From Deltaproteobacteria bacterium (lineage in GTDB: Bacteria > Desulfobacterota > Binatia > UBA9968 > JAJDTQ01), in contig JAPOPM010000047.1 of the NCBI GenBank assembly GCA_026712905.1, positions 1 to 50,792 of the forward strand: 50,792 nucleotides of DNA. The letters run 5' to 3'. Below the pieces are notes generated by a model. The model was not told where the DNA came from. It saw only the letters and a program-made list of their open reading frames with translations, and made no database searches. This document shows positions 1-7,755 of this stretch, one piece after another; position 1 is the stretch's first letter; every line of letters begins with the position of its first letter. The translations under genes were made by a program, and so were the position numbers.

Positions 1-778
1 AGCGGAACCTGTCGGCGACCCGGGGCAGGACCGTGAACTGATGCAGCGTGTACTCCATCTCATAGTCGGAATGGGCGTAGACCCCGTCGAGGGGCACCAC
101 CACCGTGTAGCCGTAGGCGCGCGCGGCCGTGGTGGCGGTGTAGAGCAATGCGAAGTTCGCCGCGCCGCCCAGGAACACCAGCGTGTCCGTCCCCCAACCT
201 TCCAGCAACTCCCGCAGGCCGCCGCCGAGGAACTTGTCGTAGCCGTTGGGATACAGGACCGGTTCGTTGTCCCGGCGCGCCAGGGCTCCGGCCACCGCGC
301 CGGCCGGCGTGTCCTTCTCCCACACCACCACGGTAAAGACCACCGGCACCGATGCCGCCCGGGCCTTGTCGAGGAAGACGCCGGCCGGCCGTATCAGCGG
401 TTGAGCCGGCTGGGACGCCTCCTCGGCCTTGGTGTTGAGGTCGAGCACCACCACCGCGGCGCTCCCCGCATCCAGGACCAGCGGTTCCCCCGTCACCCGG
501 TTCGGCGCGGCGCGCTGCGCCGGCCGTTCCTCGTCCACGATCACCGTCGCATCCAGCGACAGGCCGCAGCCCGGGCAATAGCGTTCATCGAGCACGGCGC
601 GGCCTTCCATGATCTCGTGGAACGGCCCCATGCGGCCGGGCGGCAGCAGCCGCTTCACGCAAGCCTCGCGCCAGTCCTCGGCGGCACTGCACAGCCGGTG
701 GCCGCAGGCGGCGCACCGGACCCATTCGCCGCCCTGCTCCTCCACCACCTCGAGGTTTTCCCGCAGCGGCCGGCTCAC
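1..778 (-). CDS. Acetone carboxylase gamma-like zinc ribbon fused to Cys-less isochorismatase-like domain (partial, C-terminus off window)
   Basis: The visible protein has two parts. Residues about 15-80 hold two cysteine pairs (CAACG and, some 45 residues on, CPGCG followed by LSLDATV), the layout of acetone carboxylase gamma subunits. From about residue 100 it resembles isochorismatase/N-carbamoylsarcosine amidase folds: the catalytic Asp is present in VVVLDLN and the Lys in YDKFLGG, but the nucleophile position reads GGAANFALLYTATTAA, with Ala where active members have Cys. It starts at GTG 778, whose GTGA overlaps the stop of hyuB, so the two are translationally coupled. Its place after hyuA-hyuB suggests a third, structural subunit of a hydantoinase/acetone-carboxylase-like complex rather than an active hydrolase. 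The gene continues past the left edge. The fusion is visible in one frame; its function is inference. Confidence 0.8.
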   Translation of the reverse strand, partial: MSRPLRENLEVVEEQGGEWVRCAACGHRLCSAAEDWREACVKRLLPPGRMGPFHEIMEGRAVLDERYCPGCGLSLDATVIVDEERPAQRAAPNRVTGEPLVLDAGSAAVVVLDLNTKAEEASQPAQPLIRPAGVFLDKARAASVPVVFTVVVWEKDTPAGAVAGALARRDNEPVLYPNGYDKFLGGGLRELLEGWGTDTLVFLGGAANFALLYTATTAARAYGYTVVVPLDGVYAHSDYEMEYTLHQFTVLPRVADRFR

Positions 779-2613
779 GCCCCCCCTCCCCGGTTCTCCA
801 GCAGACGCCGCCGCCGGAGGTCGCTGGTGGCCTGAACGTCCACGGTGAGGGAATCCGCATCGACGACCACGCCGTAGACGCCGCGGGCGGTCTCCGCCGA
901 CACCAGCTCGTCCTCCACGTCCTTCAACACCGCCGCCGGATCCCGGTCCAGCGGACAGCCGTAGCCCCCGCCCATGCCGAGGGTGTAGTAGAGGACGTCG
1001 TCCCGCCTGAGCTCGAAGCTCGCGTAGGGCAGCACCCGCGGCGTACCGCCGAGCTCGTCGAGGGCCTGCGGCACCCGGTCCGCGCCCAGCATCTCACCCA
1101 GCGTGGTCCCTCCCAGGTGCACCAGAATGCTCGGCGCCCCCGGGTAGCCCCCGAAAATGCCGCGGCCGCCGTTGACGAGGCCGGCCACGCCGAAGGCCAC
1201 GCCCTCGATCTTGCCGTTGGGCGCCTTGTGCACCGAGAACGCCATTTCCGCCCCGGTGCCGCCGCGGAACCGGCCGGCCCCCTGCTGGTCCCTGGCGTGG
1301 CGCCGGAACAGGAACAGCATCGGGCAGTTGGCCTCCAGCCACTCCACGTTGGGACAGGTCATGAAGTCAAGCTTGGTGGTGTCGACCCCGTCCATGGTGG
1401 CGCGGGCGCCGCTGCCGCTCAGCGGCGACATGGCCAGGCTCGTCGAATAGAACATGCCGTGCTGGTTGACCCCCGAGGTCCGCACCCGGCGCCCGCCCCA
1501 GATGCGCACCATGATCTCGTCGCGCCACGCCTGGCTGCCCGCCAGCATGCCGTTCAGCACCGATACCACCAGGTACTTGGCGGTGGCGCCCCCCGAGGTG
1601 GTGTTGAGGGAAACCGGAGCCGGATGGGTGACGTTGACCAGGGTCCCCGGCGGCGCGATGGTCTCGATGGGCCGGAACAGCCCATGGTTGCGGGGAACAT
1701 CGTAGGCCACGGTCTCCACGAGGCCTTCGAAGCAGGTGCCGAAGGTGGCGTGGTAGGGCAGATTGACGCCGACGGGCGCCTGGGGGTCGGTGCCGGTGAA
1801 GTCGAAGACCATGCGGCTGCCCTGTTTCCTAAGGGTCAGCCTCACGGTCCAGGAGCCCTCCCTGGACTCGATGGCGGCGCTGTCGCTCCACTCGCCGTCC
1901 GGGATGTCCTCCAGCCGTTTGCGCAGGGCCCGCTCGGAGTAGTCGATCATCTGGGCGGCCACGGCGTCCATGAGGTCGACGCCGTGGAGGGTGTAGAACT
2001 GTCGCATGCGCGACTTGGCCACGCTGTGGCCGGCCAGTTGGCAGTTGATGTCCAGGGCCACCATGTCGGGCCGCCGGGTCATGTTGATCAGGGTGTCGAA
2101 CACGTCCTTGCGGAGGTTGCCCCGGTCCACCAGCTTGATGCCCGGAATGCGCAGGCCCTCGTGGCAGATCTCCTTGGCTTCGGGAGAATCGCCCCCCGGC
2201 GACATGGCGCCGATGTCCATCACGTGGACGAACGACGCGCTCCAGCCGATCAGGCGCCCCTCCACGTGGATGGGGGAAACGACGTAGACGTCCGATTGGT
2301 GCACCGCCGAGACGTAGGGATCGTTCAGCAGAAAGACGTCGTCCTCGTTCACCCCGTCATACTCGGCAAAGCGCTCGATGATCCACTTGACCGTGAACCC
2401 GGCGCAGGCCACGTGCCAGGGCATGGACTCGCCGGTGGCCAGGATCTCGCCGTCGGCGCGGTAGAGCGAGGCCATGTAGTCGTGCATCTGGGTGGTGTTG
2501 ACGGTTCCCCCGACGCGCTCGATGGTCGTGCCCATCTCCTTGGCGATGCGCTGGAGCCGGTGCGAGAGGATCTCGAAGGTCACCGGATCCACGGTCCGGC
2601 CGTTGTCAGCCAT
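775..2613 (-). CDS. hyuB: Hydantoinase B / oxoprolinase family protein (HyuB)
   Basis: This 612-residue protein matches the HyuB family, which pairs with HyuA in ATP-dependent hydantoinases/5-oxoprolinases and in acetone or acetophenone carboxylases. The N-terminus DPVTFEILSHRLQRIAKEMG is the family hallmark, and further conserved blocks are FLLNDPYVSAVHQSDV, GGDSPEAKEICHEGLRIPG and the glycine-rich GMGGGYGCPLDRDP near the C-terminus. Length is normal for the family. Its ATG overlaps the hyuA stop by 8 bases (ATGGCTGA), and its own stop overlaps the next gene, so the three are read as one coupled operon. The substrate (hydantoin, oxoproline, ketone) cannot be read from sequence. The downstream AcxC-like domain favours a carboxylase-type complex. 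Confidence 0.93.
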   Translation of the reverse strand: MADNGRTVDPVTFEILSHRLQRIAKEMGTTIERVGGTVNTTQMHDYMASLYRADGEILATGESMPWHVACAGFTVKWIIERFAEYDGVNEDDVFLLNDPYVSAVHQSDVYVVSPIHVEGRLIGWSASFVHVMDIGAMSPGGDSPEAKEICHEGLRIPGIKLVDRGNLRKDVFDTLINMTRRPDMVALDINCQLAGHSVAKSRMRQFYTLHGVDLMDAVAAQMIDYSERALRKRLEDIPDGEWSDSAAIESREGSWTVRLTLRKQGSRMVFDFTGTDPQAPVGVNLPYHATFGTCFEGLVETVAYDVPRNHGLFRPIETIAPPGTLVNVTHPAPVSLNTTSGGATAKYLVVSVLNGMLAGSQAWRDEIMVRIWGGRRVRTSGVNQHGMFYSTSLAMSPLSGSGARATMDGVDTTKLDFMTCPNVEWLEANCPMLFLFRRHARDQQGAGRFRGGTGAEMAFSVHKAPNGKIEGVAFGVAGLVNGGRGIFGGYPGAPSILVHLGGTTLGEMLGADRVPQALDELGGTPRVLPYASFELRRDDVLYYTLGMGGGYGCPLDRDPAAVLKDVEDELVSAETARGVYGVVVDADSLTVDVQATSDLRRRRLLENRGGGA

Positions 2614-4765
2614 CGTTCTCTCCCCTGGAAAGAGTCGCGGCTCCCCCGGAAAGGGTCGCTTGCGAGCCGACCGTGATCCGGATGTTGCCGATGCCGTCCA
2701 TCACCGCCCGGTCGCCCGGGTTGATCAGGATCGTCGTGATCGGCGTCTCGATGACGCCGGGCTCGGCGATGACCATGCCCGGCCGCATCCTGGCGATGTC
2801 GTACAACACGGTGGGCACGTAGTCGCCGAACTCCTCGAAGTAGACCGGCCGCTGGCCCTTTCGGGCCGCCGCGGCCGCGCCGCCTTCCTCCAGGGGCCGC
2901 AGGGCCGGCTTGGGCAGCGCCCCGGACCCGGTGACCCGCAGGGTGACGATCTCCTTGCCGGCCGCCCGGTAGGCCGAGCCCTTGCCGTAGGCCGCCTCGT
3001 AGAGCCGGTCGAACCGGGCGTAGACGCCCTCGAGATCCTCGTCGGTCAAGACCGCCTCACCCGGTGGAATCGGCACGTTGATCTCGTGGACCTGGTAGCG
3101 GTAGCGCATGTCCACGCTGCGCGCGAGGGTGATGTCCCGGGCGCCGAAACCCGCGTCCTCCAGGCTGCGGCGGACCTTGGACAGGATCGGCGAGAAGGAC
3201 GCGTTGACCCGGTCGGCGGGCACCGGCACCAGGGTGCGGTCGGAGACCCCTTCCTCGTACACCACGTCCGAGGACACCAGACCCACCGCGCCGTGCACTG
3301 ACGCGGTGACCGGGATCACCACCTGCTCGATTCCGAGCTCGGCAGCGAACCGGCCGGCGTGCACCGGACAGGCGCCGCCGAAGGCGAACATGGTATCGCC
3401 TCGCGGGTCGTGGCCGCGCTGGATGGTGGCGTTTCGGATGAGGTCGCTCATCTGGGCGTTGACGATGCGGTGGATGGCGCCGGCCGCCTCGGTGACGCTC
3501 ATGCCCAAGGGCCCGGCCACCCTCTCCTCCACCGCCCGCCGGGCGGCTTCCACGTCCAGGGCAATCTGCCCGCCCAGGAAATACCCCGGGTTCAGGTACC
3601 CCAGGACCAGGCTCGCGTCGGTGACCGTGGGCTCGGTGCCGCCGCGGTTGTAGCACACCGGCCCGGGCGTGGCCCCGGCGCCCCGGGGGCCGACCTTCAA
3701 AAGACCGGTGCCTTCCTCGATCCAGGCGATGCTGCCGCCGCCGGCGCCGATGGATTCCACCCAGATCTTGGGCGACAGCAACCGGTAGCGAAGGAAGATC
3801 GGCTGGTAGTCCCGCTCGACGGCGGCATCGCGGATGATGCCGACCTTGAAGGTGGTGCCGCCCATGTCCGCGGCCACGATGTTGTCGATGCCGCTCAGGC
3901 TCCCCATGAAGCGGCAGGCGGCGACCCCGGCCGCCGGGCCGGACTCGATGGTTCCCACCGCCTTGCGCACCGAGTCGTCCACGCCCAGGACCCCGCCGTA
4001 GGCCTGCATGATCAACGGCTCGCGCCGCAGGCCCCGGTCCGCCAGGATCACGCGCAGGTCGTTGAGGTAGGAGCCGATTCGCGGGCCGATGTAGGCATTG
4101 AAGACCGTCGTGGCGGTACGTTCGTATTCCCCCTGGAAGGAAGCCGCCTCGCTGGAGAGGGTTACGAAAAGGTCCGGGTACCGCCGGCGCAGGAGCTCGC
4201 CGATCACTCGTTCGTGGCGGTCGTTGGCGATGGACCACAGGAGCGAGACCGCCACCGACTCGACGCCATTGTCCACGAGTTTTCGGATCGCCCGCTCGGC
4301 TTCCGCCTCGTCCAGGTCCGCCAGCACCTCCCCTTCGAAATCGACCCGCTCGTTGACCTCGGCGATGAAACGCTTGGGGACCAGGGGTTCGGGCTTGGTG
4401 AGCGCCGCCATGTGGTGGGCCTCGGCCTCGGGCAGTCCGGCCACCACGCCGCCGCGCATCATCAGGATGGTGTCGCCGAACCCGGCGGTGGCGATGAGGC
4501 CGGTGCGCGCGCCGCTCCGGGTGATCAGCGTGTTATCGCCGATGGTGCAGGCGTGGTAGAAGAGCCGGGTGGCGCTCAGCAGCCCGCGCTCGTCCGCCAT
4601 GCCGAGATGGTGCGCCGCGTCCCGCACCGCGTCGAGCACGCCCAGGGCGAAATTGTCCGGCGTCGAGGAAGCCTTGCCCAGGGTCATGGTCCCCTCGCCG
4701 CTGACCGCGACGCAATCGGTGAAGGTCCCGCCGATGTCGACGCCGACGATGTAGGAGTCGCTCAC
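2606..4765 (-). CDS. hyuA: Hydantoinase A / N-methylhydantoinase family protein (HyuA)
   Basis: A 719-residue protein of the HyuA family, the ATP-binding partner of HyuB. It begins with the phosphate-binding loop GVDIGGTFTDCV of the acetate kinase/hsp70-like fold and carries the second nucleotide-binding block ADMGGTTFKVG near residue 290, the GSIAWI stretch after GAGGG, and FAFGGACPVHAGRFA in the C-terminal third. Length is typical (about 690-720). It starts 10 bases after the stop of the binding protein gene and overlaps hyuB by 8 bases. By family knowledge the HyuA/HyuB pair uses ATP to activate a carbonyl or open a lactam ring in the cytoplasm. Which reaction occurs here is open. Confidence 0.93.
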   Translation of the reverse strand: MSDSYIVGVDIGGTFTDCVAVSGEGTMTLGKASSTPDNFALGVLDAVRDAAHHLGMADERGLLSATRLFYHACTIGDNTLITRSGARTGLIATAGFGDTILMMRGGVVAGLPEAEAHHMAALTKPEPLVPKRFIAEVNERVDFEGEVLADLDEAEAERAIRKLVDNGVESVAVSLLWSIANDRHERVIGELLRRRYPDLFVTLSSEAASFQGEYERTATTVFNAYIGPRIGSYLNDLRVILADRGLRREPLIMQAYGGVLGVDDSVRKAVGTIESGPAAGVAACRFMGSLSGIDNIVAADMGGTTFKVGIIRDAAVERDYQPIFLRYRLLSPKIWVESIGAGGGSIAWIEEGTGLLKVGPRGAGATPGPVCYNRGGTEPTVTDASLVLGYLNPGYFLGGQIALDVEAARRAVEERVAGPLGMSVTEAAGAIHRIVNAQMSDLIRNATIQRGHDPRGDTMFAFGGACPVHAGRFAAELGIEQVVIPVTASVHGAVGLVSSDVVYEEGVSDRTLVPVPADRVNASFSPILSKVRRSLEDAGFGARDITLARSVDMRYRYQVHEINVPIPPGEAVLTDEDLEGVYARFDRLYEAAYGKGSAYRAAGKEIVTLRVTGSGALPKPALRPLEEGGAAAAARKGQRPVYFEEFGDYVPTVLYDIARMRPGMVIAEPGVIETPITTILINPGDRAVMDGIGNIRITVGSQATLSGGAATLSRGENDG

Positions 4766-4775
4766 GCTCAGGACA

Positions 4776-5888
4776 CTAGTTCCCGCGCAGTTTCTTGGCG
4801 AGCTTCCGGGAAACCTTCCGGTAGAAGTACGCGTTCTTCACCACGTTCTGGTCGGTGCCGAAGTAGATCTTGGCGCCGGCGGCGCGCTTGCTCTCCACCA
4901 GCTTGTTGAGCTGAGAACCGTCGCGGAACGGTGAATCGCGCCCGATGACCTTCCAGATGGTGTCTTGGCCCTGCTTGGTCAGCATGTAGACGGACAGCAG
5001 CTTGGCGAGATTGGGATGCGCGCTCGTCTTGGGCACGCTGGCCTCGCTCGCGGTGCCCGACATGAAGTCGTCCATGGTGGTGTAGTCTACCGGGGCCCCC
5101 TTGGCCTTGAGTCGCGAATAGGCCACCGGCTTGGTGTCGAAGGCGAAGATCGGAAACTCGCCCGTGGCCACGCGGTTCTGGACTCCCGTTCGGGTCGTGC
5201 CGATGATGGTGCCGTTGGCGACCATGGCGTCGACGATGCGCGTGGCTTCTTCCTCACCCAGATGGATCGCCGCCTCGACCCAGCCCACGGCAAAGACCGT
5301 GGTGCCGATCTTGCCCTTGTACCTGGGGTTGGTGAAGTCCTTGTAGGACTTCGGCAAGTCCTTGGCCTTCACGAGGTTCGTGTTGTAGCCGATGATGTGG
5401 ATGGAGGCGCCGATGACCACGGCGGCGCCGTTGATGCCCACCTCCTCGTCCTTGAGGCCCGGCATGAGCTTTTTCCAGTCCACCCGCAGGAGCGCTCCGG
5501 CCTGATCCGACGGGATCTGCTGGCGCGACGGGGCAAAGAAGATGTCGGTGCTGGCGGCGCGTCCGGTCTTGACCTCGTCGATCATCCGCGGCATCAGCTT
5601 CGACGCGCTCGGTCCGGGGGTCGCCTTGAGACGTACGTTGATGCCGTAGGTCTTGTTGAGCCCCTTCTGGAGGGCCGCCATGAGCCGCGGCGAGTGCCAG
5701 TCGCCGGAACCGAAGACGTTCAGCTCGCCTTCCTTTTGCGCCGCGGCGACGAGTTGCTTGAGCGCGTCGCCGCCCGTCTGCGCGGCCGCCCCGGTGATGA
5801 AGGCGAGCAACATCCCGACCGCCATGGCCATGACGGCGGCGCGCCGCCGAAGAAGACCCTTCTCGGATCGCCCGGAAAGAACTTTCAT
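4776..5888 (-). CDS. Periplasmic solute-binding protein, iron(III)-type ABC family
   Basis: The 370-residue product has a Sec signal peptide (positively charged start with GLLRRR, hydrophobic VMAMAVGMLLAFITG, likely cleavage after GAAA) and then a periplasmic binding fold of the Fe3+/2-aminoethylphosphonate class (AAQKEGELNVFGSG, DIFFAPSRQQIPSDQAGAL, KSYKDFTNPRYKGKIG). The ATG at 5888 is chosen because GGAGG lies 8 bases upstream and a near-consensus promoter sits about 50 bases before it; the longer frame to 6323 would run through that promoter. It is the first gene of the hyu operon. No permease or ATPase lies next to it, so it either serves a transporter elsewhere or delivers the substrate for which the hyu enzymes act. 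The ligand is unknown; the family also binds organic anions. Confidence 0.88.
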   Translation of the reverse strand: MKVLSGRSEKGLLRRRAAVMAMAVGMLLAFITGAAAQTGGDALKQLVAAAQKEGELNVFGSGDWHSPRLMAALQKGLNKTYGINVRLKATPGPSASKLMPRMIDEVKTGRAASTDIFFAPSRQQIPSDQAGALLRVDWKKLMPGLKDEEVGINGAAVVIGASIHIIGYNTNLVKAKDLPKSYKDFTNPRYKGKIGTTVFAVGWVEAAIHLGEEEATRIVDAMVANGTIIGTTRTGVQNRVATGEFPIFAFDTKPVAYSRLKAKGAPVDYTTMDDFMSGTASEASVPKTSAHPNLAKLLSVYMLTKQGQDTIWKVIGRDSPFRDGSQLNKLVESKRAAGAKIYFGTDQNVVKNAYFYRKVSRKLAKKLRGN

Positions 5889-5944
5889 TGTCGTTGCCTC
5901 CAAAGAATCACTGCAGCCTTTCGCCACTTCGAGGAACTGGGCTA

Positions 5945-5974
5945 TGCATATTTTGAGCCGGGGCGCGTTGTCAA
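5945..5974 (-). promoter_or_regulatory. Sigma70-type promoter of the binding protein-hyuAB operon
   Basis: On the minus strand TTGACA (5974-5969) is followed after 18 bases by TATGCA (5950-5945). The predicted start is near 5938, giving a leader of about 50 bases with the GGAGG site. The -35 box is perfect, the -10 box weaker. Confidence 0.6.
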
Positions 5975-5994
5975 CCGTGACGCGAAGCATCGCA

Positions 5995-7164
5995 TCAGAG
6001 GTCGAACTCGTACAGCCTCTCCCAAGGTACGAGACTGCCGTCCGAACGCTCCTGCGTTTGGTTGCCCCCGTAGGCCACCAGCACGGAGCAGGGCCGGCCC
6101 AATCCCGCGAGATGGCTCCGGACCCTGCGGGTGCCCCCAAAGAGAGCGGACGACGGCGTCTCGGCCGACTTGGCTTCCACCAGGGTGACGCCGGACGGGT
6201 CCTCGATGACGAGATCGACTTCGGCCCCGTTGCGATCCCGGTAGAACGAAAGGCCCCTCGTCTCGCCCCGGTTCGCGCGGCTTTTGGCGATCTCGGAAAC
6301 CACCCAGGTCTCGAAAATCGCACCGCGAAGAGGATGTGCGCGAAGTTGCTCGGGGGTACGGATGCCGAGTATCCAGCAAAGAAGCCCCGTGTCGTAGAAG
6401 TGCAGCTTGGGCATCTTCACCAGGCGCTTGCGCAGATTCGCGTGAAACCCCGGCAGACGAAACACCACGAAACTGGTCTCCAATATGCTGAGCCAAGCCT
6501 TGGCGGTCGGTTGGGACACGCCGCAGTCATCAGCCAGCGAGGAGTAGTTGAGCAACTGCGAGGTACGGCCGGCGCAAAGTTCGAGAAAGCGCTGGAATGC
6601 AGTGAGATCGCCCACGTTGGCGATGGTGCGGACGTCGCGTTCGATATAAGTCGCCACGTAGGATCGCAGCCAATCCGCGGGGTCAAGTTGCTGATCGAAA
6701 ATGCGTGGGTATCCGCCGGTCAGGAGCGCCGCGTCAAGGCTCTGGGGATGATACGGAAAGCGCACGACCTCGCCCCGGTGCAATGGCAACAGATTGTAGA
6801 CCGCCGTCCTGCCGGCCAGGGACTGGCTCACCGATTCCAGGAGCGAGAGATTTTGTGAACCGGTAAGAATCCAGTGCCCGGGTGCCGGGTCTTCATCGAT
6901 GAAGACCTGGAGGTAGGAAAGCAACTCCGGGACGCGCTGGACCTCGTCGATGACGGCCCCTTCGGGGAACTGTGCCAGGAAGCCGCGAGGATCCTCGTTG
7001 GCGAAGGCGCGCACGTCGGGAGCCTCCAGGCTCGCGTAGGGGTGTTGCGGGAACACCGCACGGCACAAGGTCGTCTTGCCACTCTGCCGCGGACCGGTGA
7101 GGGTAATGGCCGGCGAGGTTCGCCCTGCGTTCCTGAGCTTGGAGGCGAGGTCTCGGTCAATCAT
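5995..7164 (-). CDS. AAA-type ATPase with DUF4143 domain
   Basis: The 389-residue product has an N-terminal P-loop TGPRQSGKTTLCRAVFP, a Walker B-like GAVIDEVQRVPELL, and sensor region ILTGSQNLSLLESVSQSL, then the DUF4143 domain. The C-terminus has the restriction-endonuclease-like pattern GAEVDLVIED...LVEAKSAE. It belongs to the large, mostly uncharacterised family of standalone ATPases found throughout bacteria and archaea, often in variable regions. The ATG at 7164 (MIDRDLASKLRN) fits homologue starts and lies only about 5 bases after the predicted transcription start, with no Shine-Dalgarno, so it may be read as a leaderless message; a longer frame to 7185 would begin before the promoter. 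The flank at 7180-7215 is AT-rich against its surroundings, which hints at acquisition. Biological role unknown. Confidence 0.88.
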   Translation of the reverse strand: MIDRDLASKLRNAGRTSPAITLTGPRQSGKTTLCRAVFPQHPYASLEAPDVRAFANEDPRGFLAQFPEGAVIDEVQRVPELLSYLQVFIDEDPAPGHWILTGSQNLSLLESVSQSLAGRTAVYNLLPLHRGEVVRFPYHPQSLDAALLTGGYPRIFDQQLDPADWLRSYVATYIERDVRTIANVGDLTAFQRFLELCAGRTSQLLNYSSLADDCGVSQPTAKAWLSILETSFVVFRLPGFHANLRKRLVKMPKLHFYDTGLLCWILGIRTPEQLRAHPLRGAIFETWVVSEIAKSRANRGETRGLSFYRDRNGAEVDLVIEDPSGVTLVEAKSAETPSSALFGGTRRVRSHLAGLGRPCSVLVAYGGNQTQERSDGSLVPWERLYEFDL

Positions 7165-7175
7165 GACAAAGACCG

Positions 7176-7203
7176 AGCATACCACAAATTTAGGCTATTT
7201 CAA
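7176..7203 (-). promoter_or_regulatory. Promoter of the DUF4143 ATPase gene
   Basis: Minus strand TTGAAA (7203-7198), 16-base spacer, TATGCT (7181-7176), in a locally AT-rich stretch. The start point would fall near 7169, five bases from the ATG, implying a nearly leaderless transcript. Confidence 0.5.
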
Positions 7204-7231
7204 AATCTGATTTTTAATTGGCCTAGTTTGT

Positions 7232-7684
7232 TCAGGTGCGATACCGCTTCGGCGGCTGAGGGCTATTGACGGGATTGGTGTCGTGCTTCGCCAGCGCGAT
7301 CACCACCGCGCCACCCACCAGGGGTTCTAGCTCCGCCTCCAGGGCATCGGCCTTGGCCTTGGCATAGACCTCGTCGCCGTCCACGTGGAGCGTAAACGAC
7401 CTGAGGTACTTCGCCTTCTTGGCGGCGTCCTCGATGGTGGCCTTGGTCCAGGCGTAGAGCGGGTACTTGTCCACGCCCTGCCGTTCCGCTTCGGCGCAGT
7501 AGCCGGCGAAGGCGTCGTACTGGCATTGCAGCGCCGCGTTGTGGCGGGCCAGTATATTTCGCAGGGGACGCAGACCTGGATGGTCGTTTCCTGCCCGAGC
7601 GGGCTCGGCGACGTCATCGGCCAGATTGACGCGCAACTGATACAGCCACTCGCCGCTCCCTGTTCCGGAAATCTCCTCTGGCAC
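7232..7684 (-). CDS. Hypothetical protein, 150 residues, unrecognised
   Basis: I do not recognise this family. The GTG at 7684 is preceded by GGAGG at about 9 bases, which makes it the likely start of a 150-residue soluble protein; the frame is also open further upstream into the MFS region, but only this part has protein-like composition. It has no signal peptide or membrane segment. Visible features are GEWLYQLRVNLADDVAE near the N-terminus, an alanine/lysine-rich helix-like middle (WTKATIEDAAKKAKYL), TLHVDGDEVYAKAKADALE and a charged tail ending in KRYRT. It lies 71 bases downstream of the MFS gene on the same strand. No catalytic motif is visible. Confidence 0.6.
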   Translation of the reverse strand: MPEEISGTGSGEWLYQLRVNLADDVAEPARAGNDHPGLRPLRNILARHNAALQCQYDAFAGYCAEAERQGVDKYPLYAWTKATIEDAAKKAKYLRSFTLHVDGDEVYAKAKADALEAELEPLVGGAVVIALAKHDTNPVNSPQPPKRYRT

Positions 7685-7755
7685 TGCTGGTTTCCTCCGG
7701 TTCCAAGTCTCCCATGAAGCGGGCCGCCGACTCAATCCGCCCAAGGCCCCTGCCC

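Noticed and set aside
1-600. Active isochorismatase/N-carbamoylsarcosine amidase
   Set aside because: The nucleophile Cys is replaced by Ala in the conserved helix, so enzymatic hydrolysis by the usual mechanism is not supported.
1117-2676. A 519-residue plus-strand open frame
   Set aside because: Antisense shadow of hyuB with repetitive His/Gly/Ala/Val composition and no recognisable domain. The same applies to long opposite frames over ubiD, the adenine deaminase gene and the aminotransferase gene.
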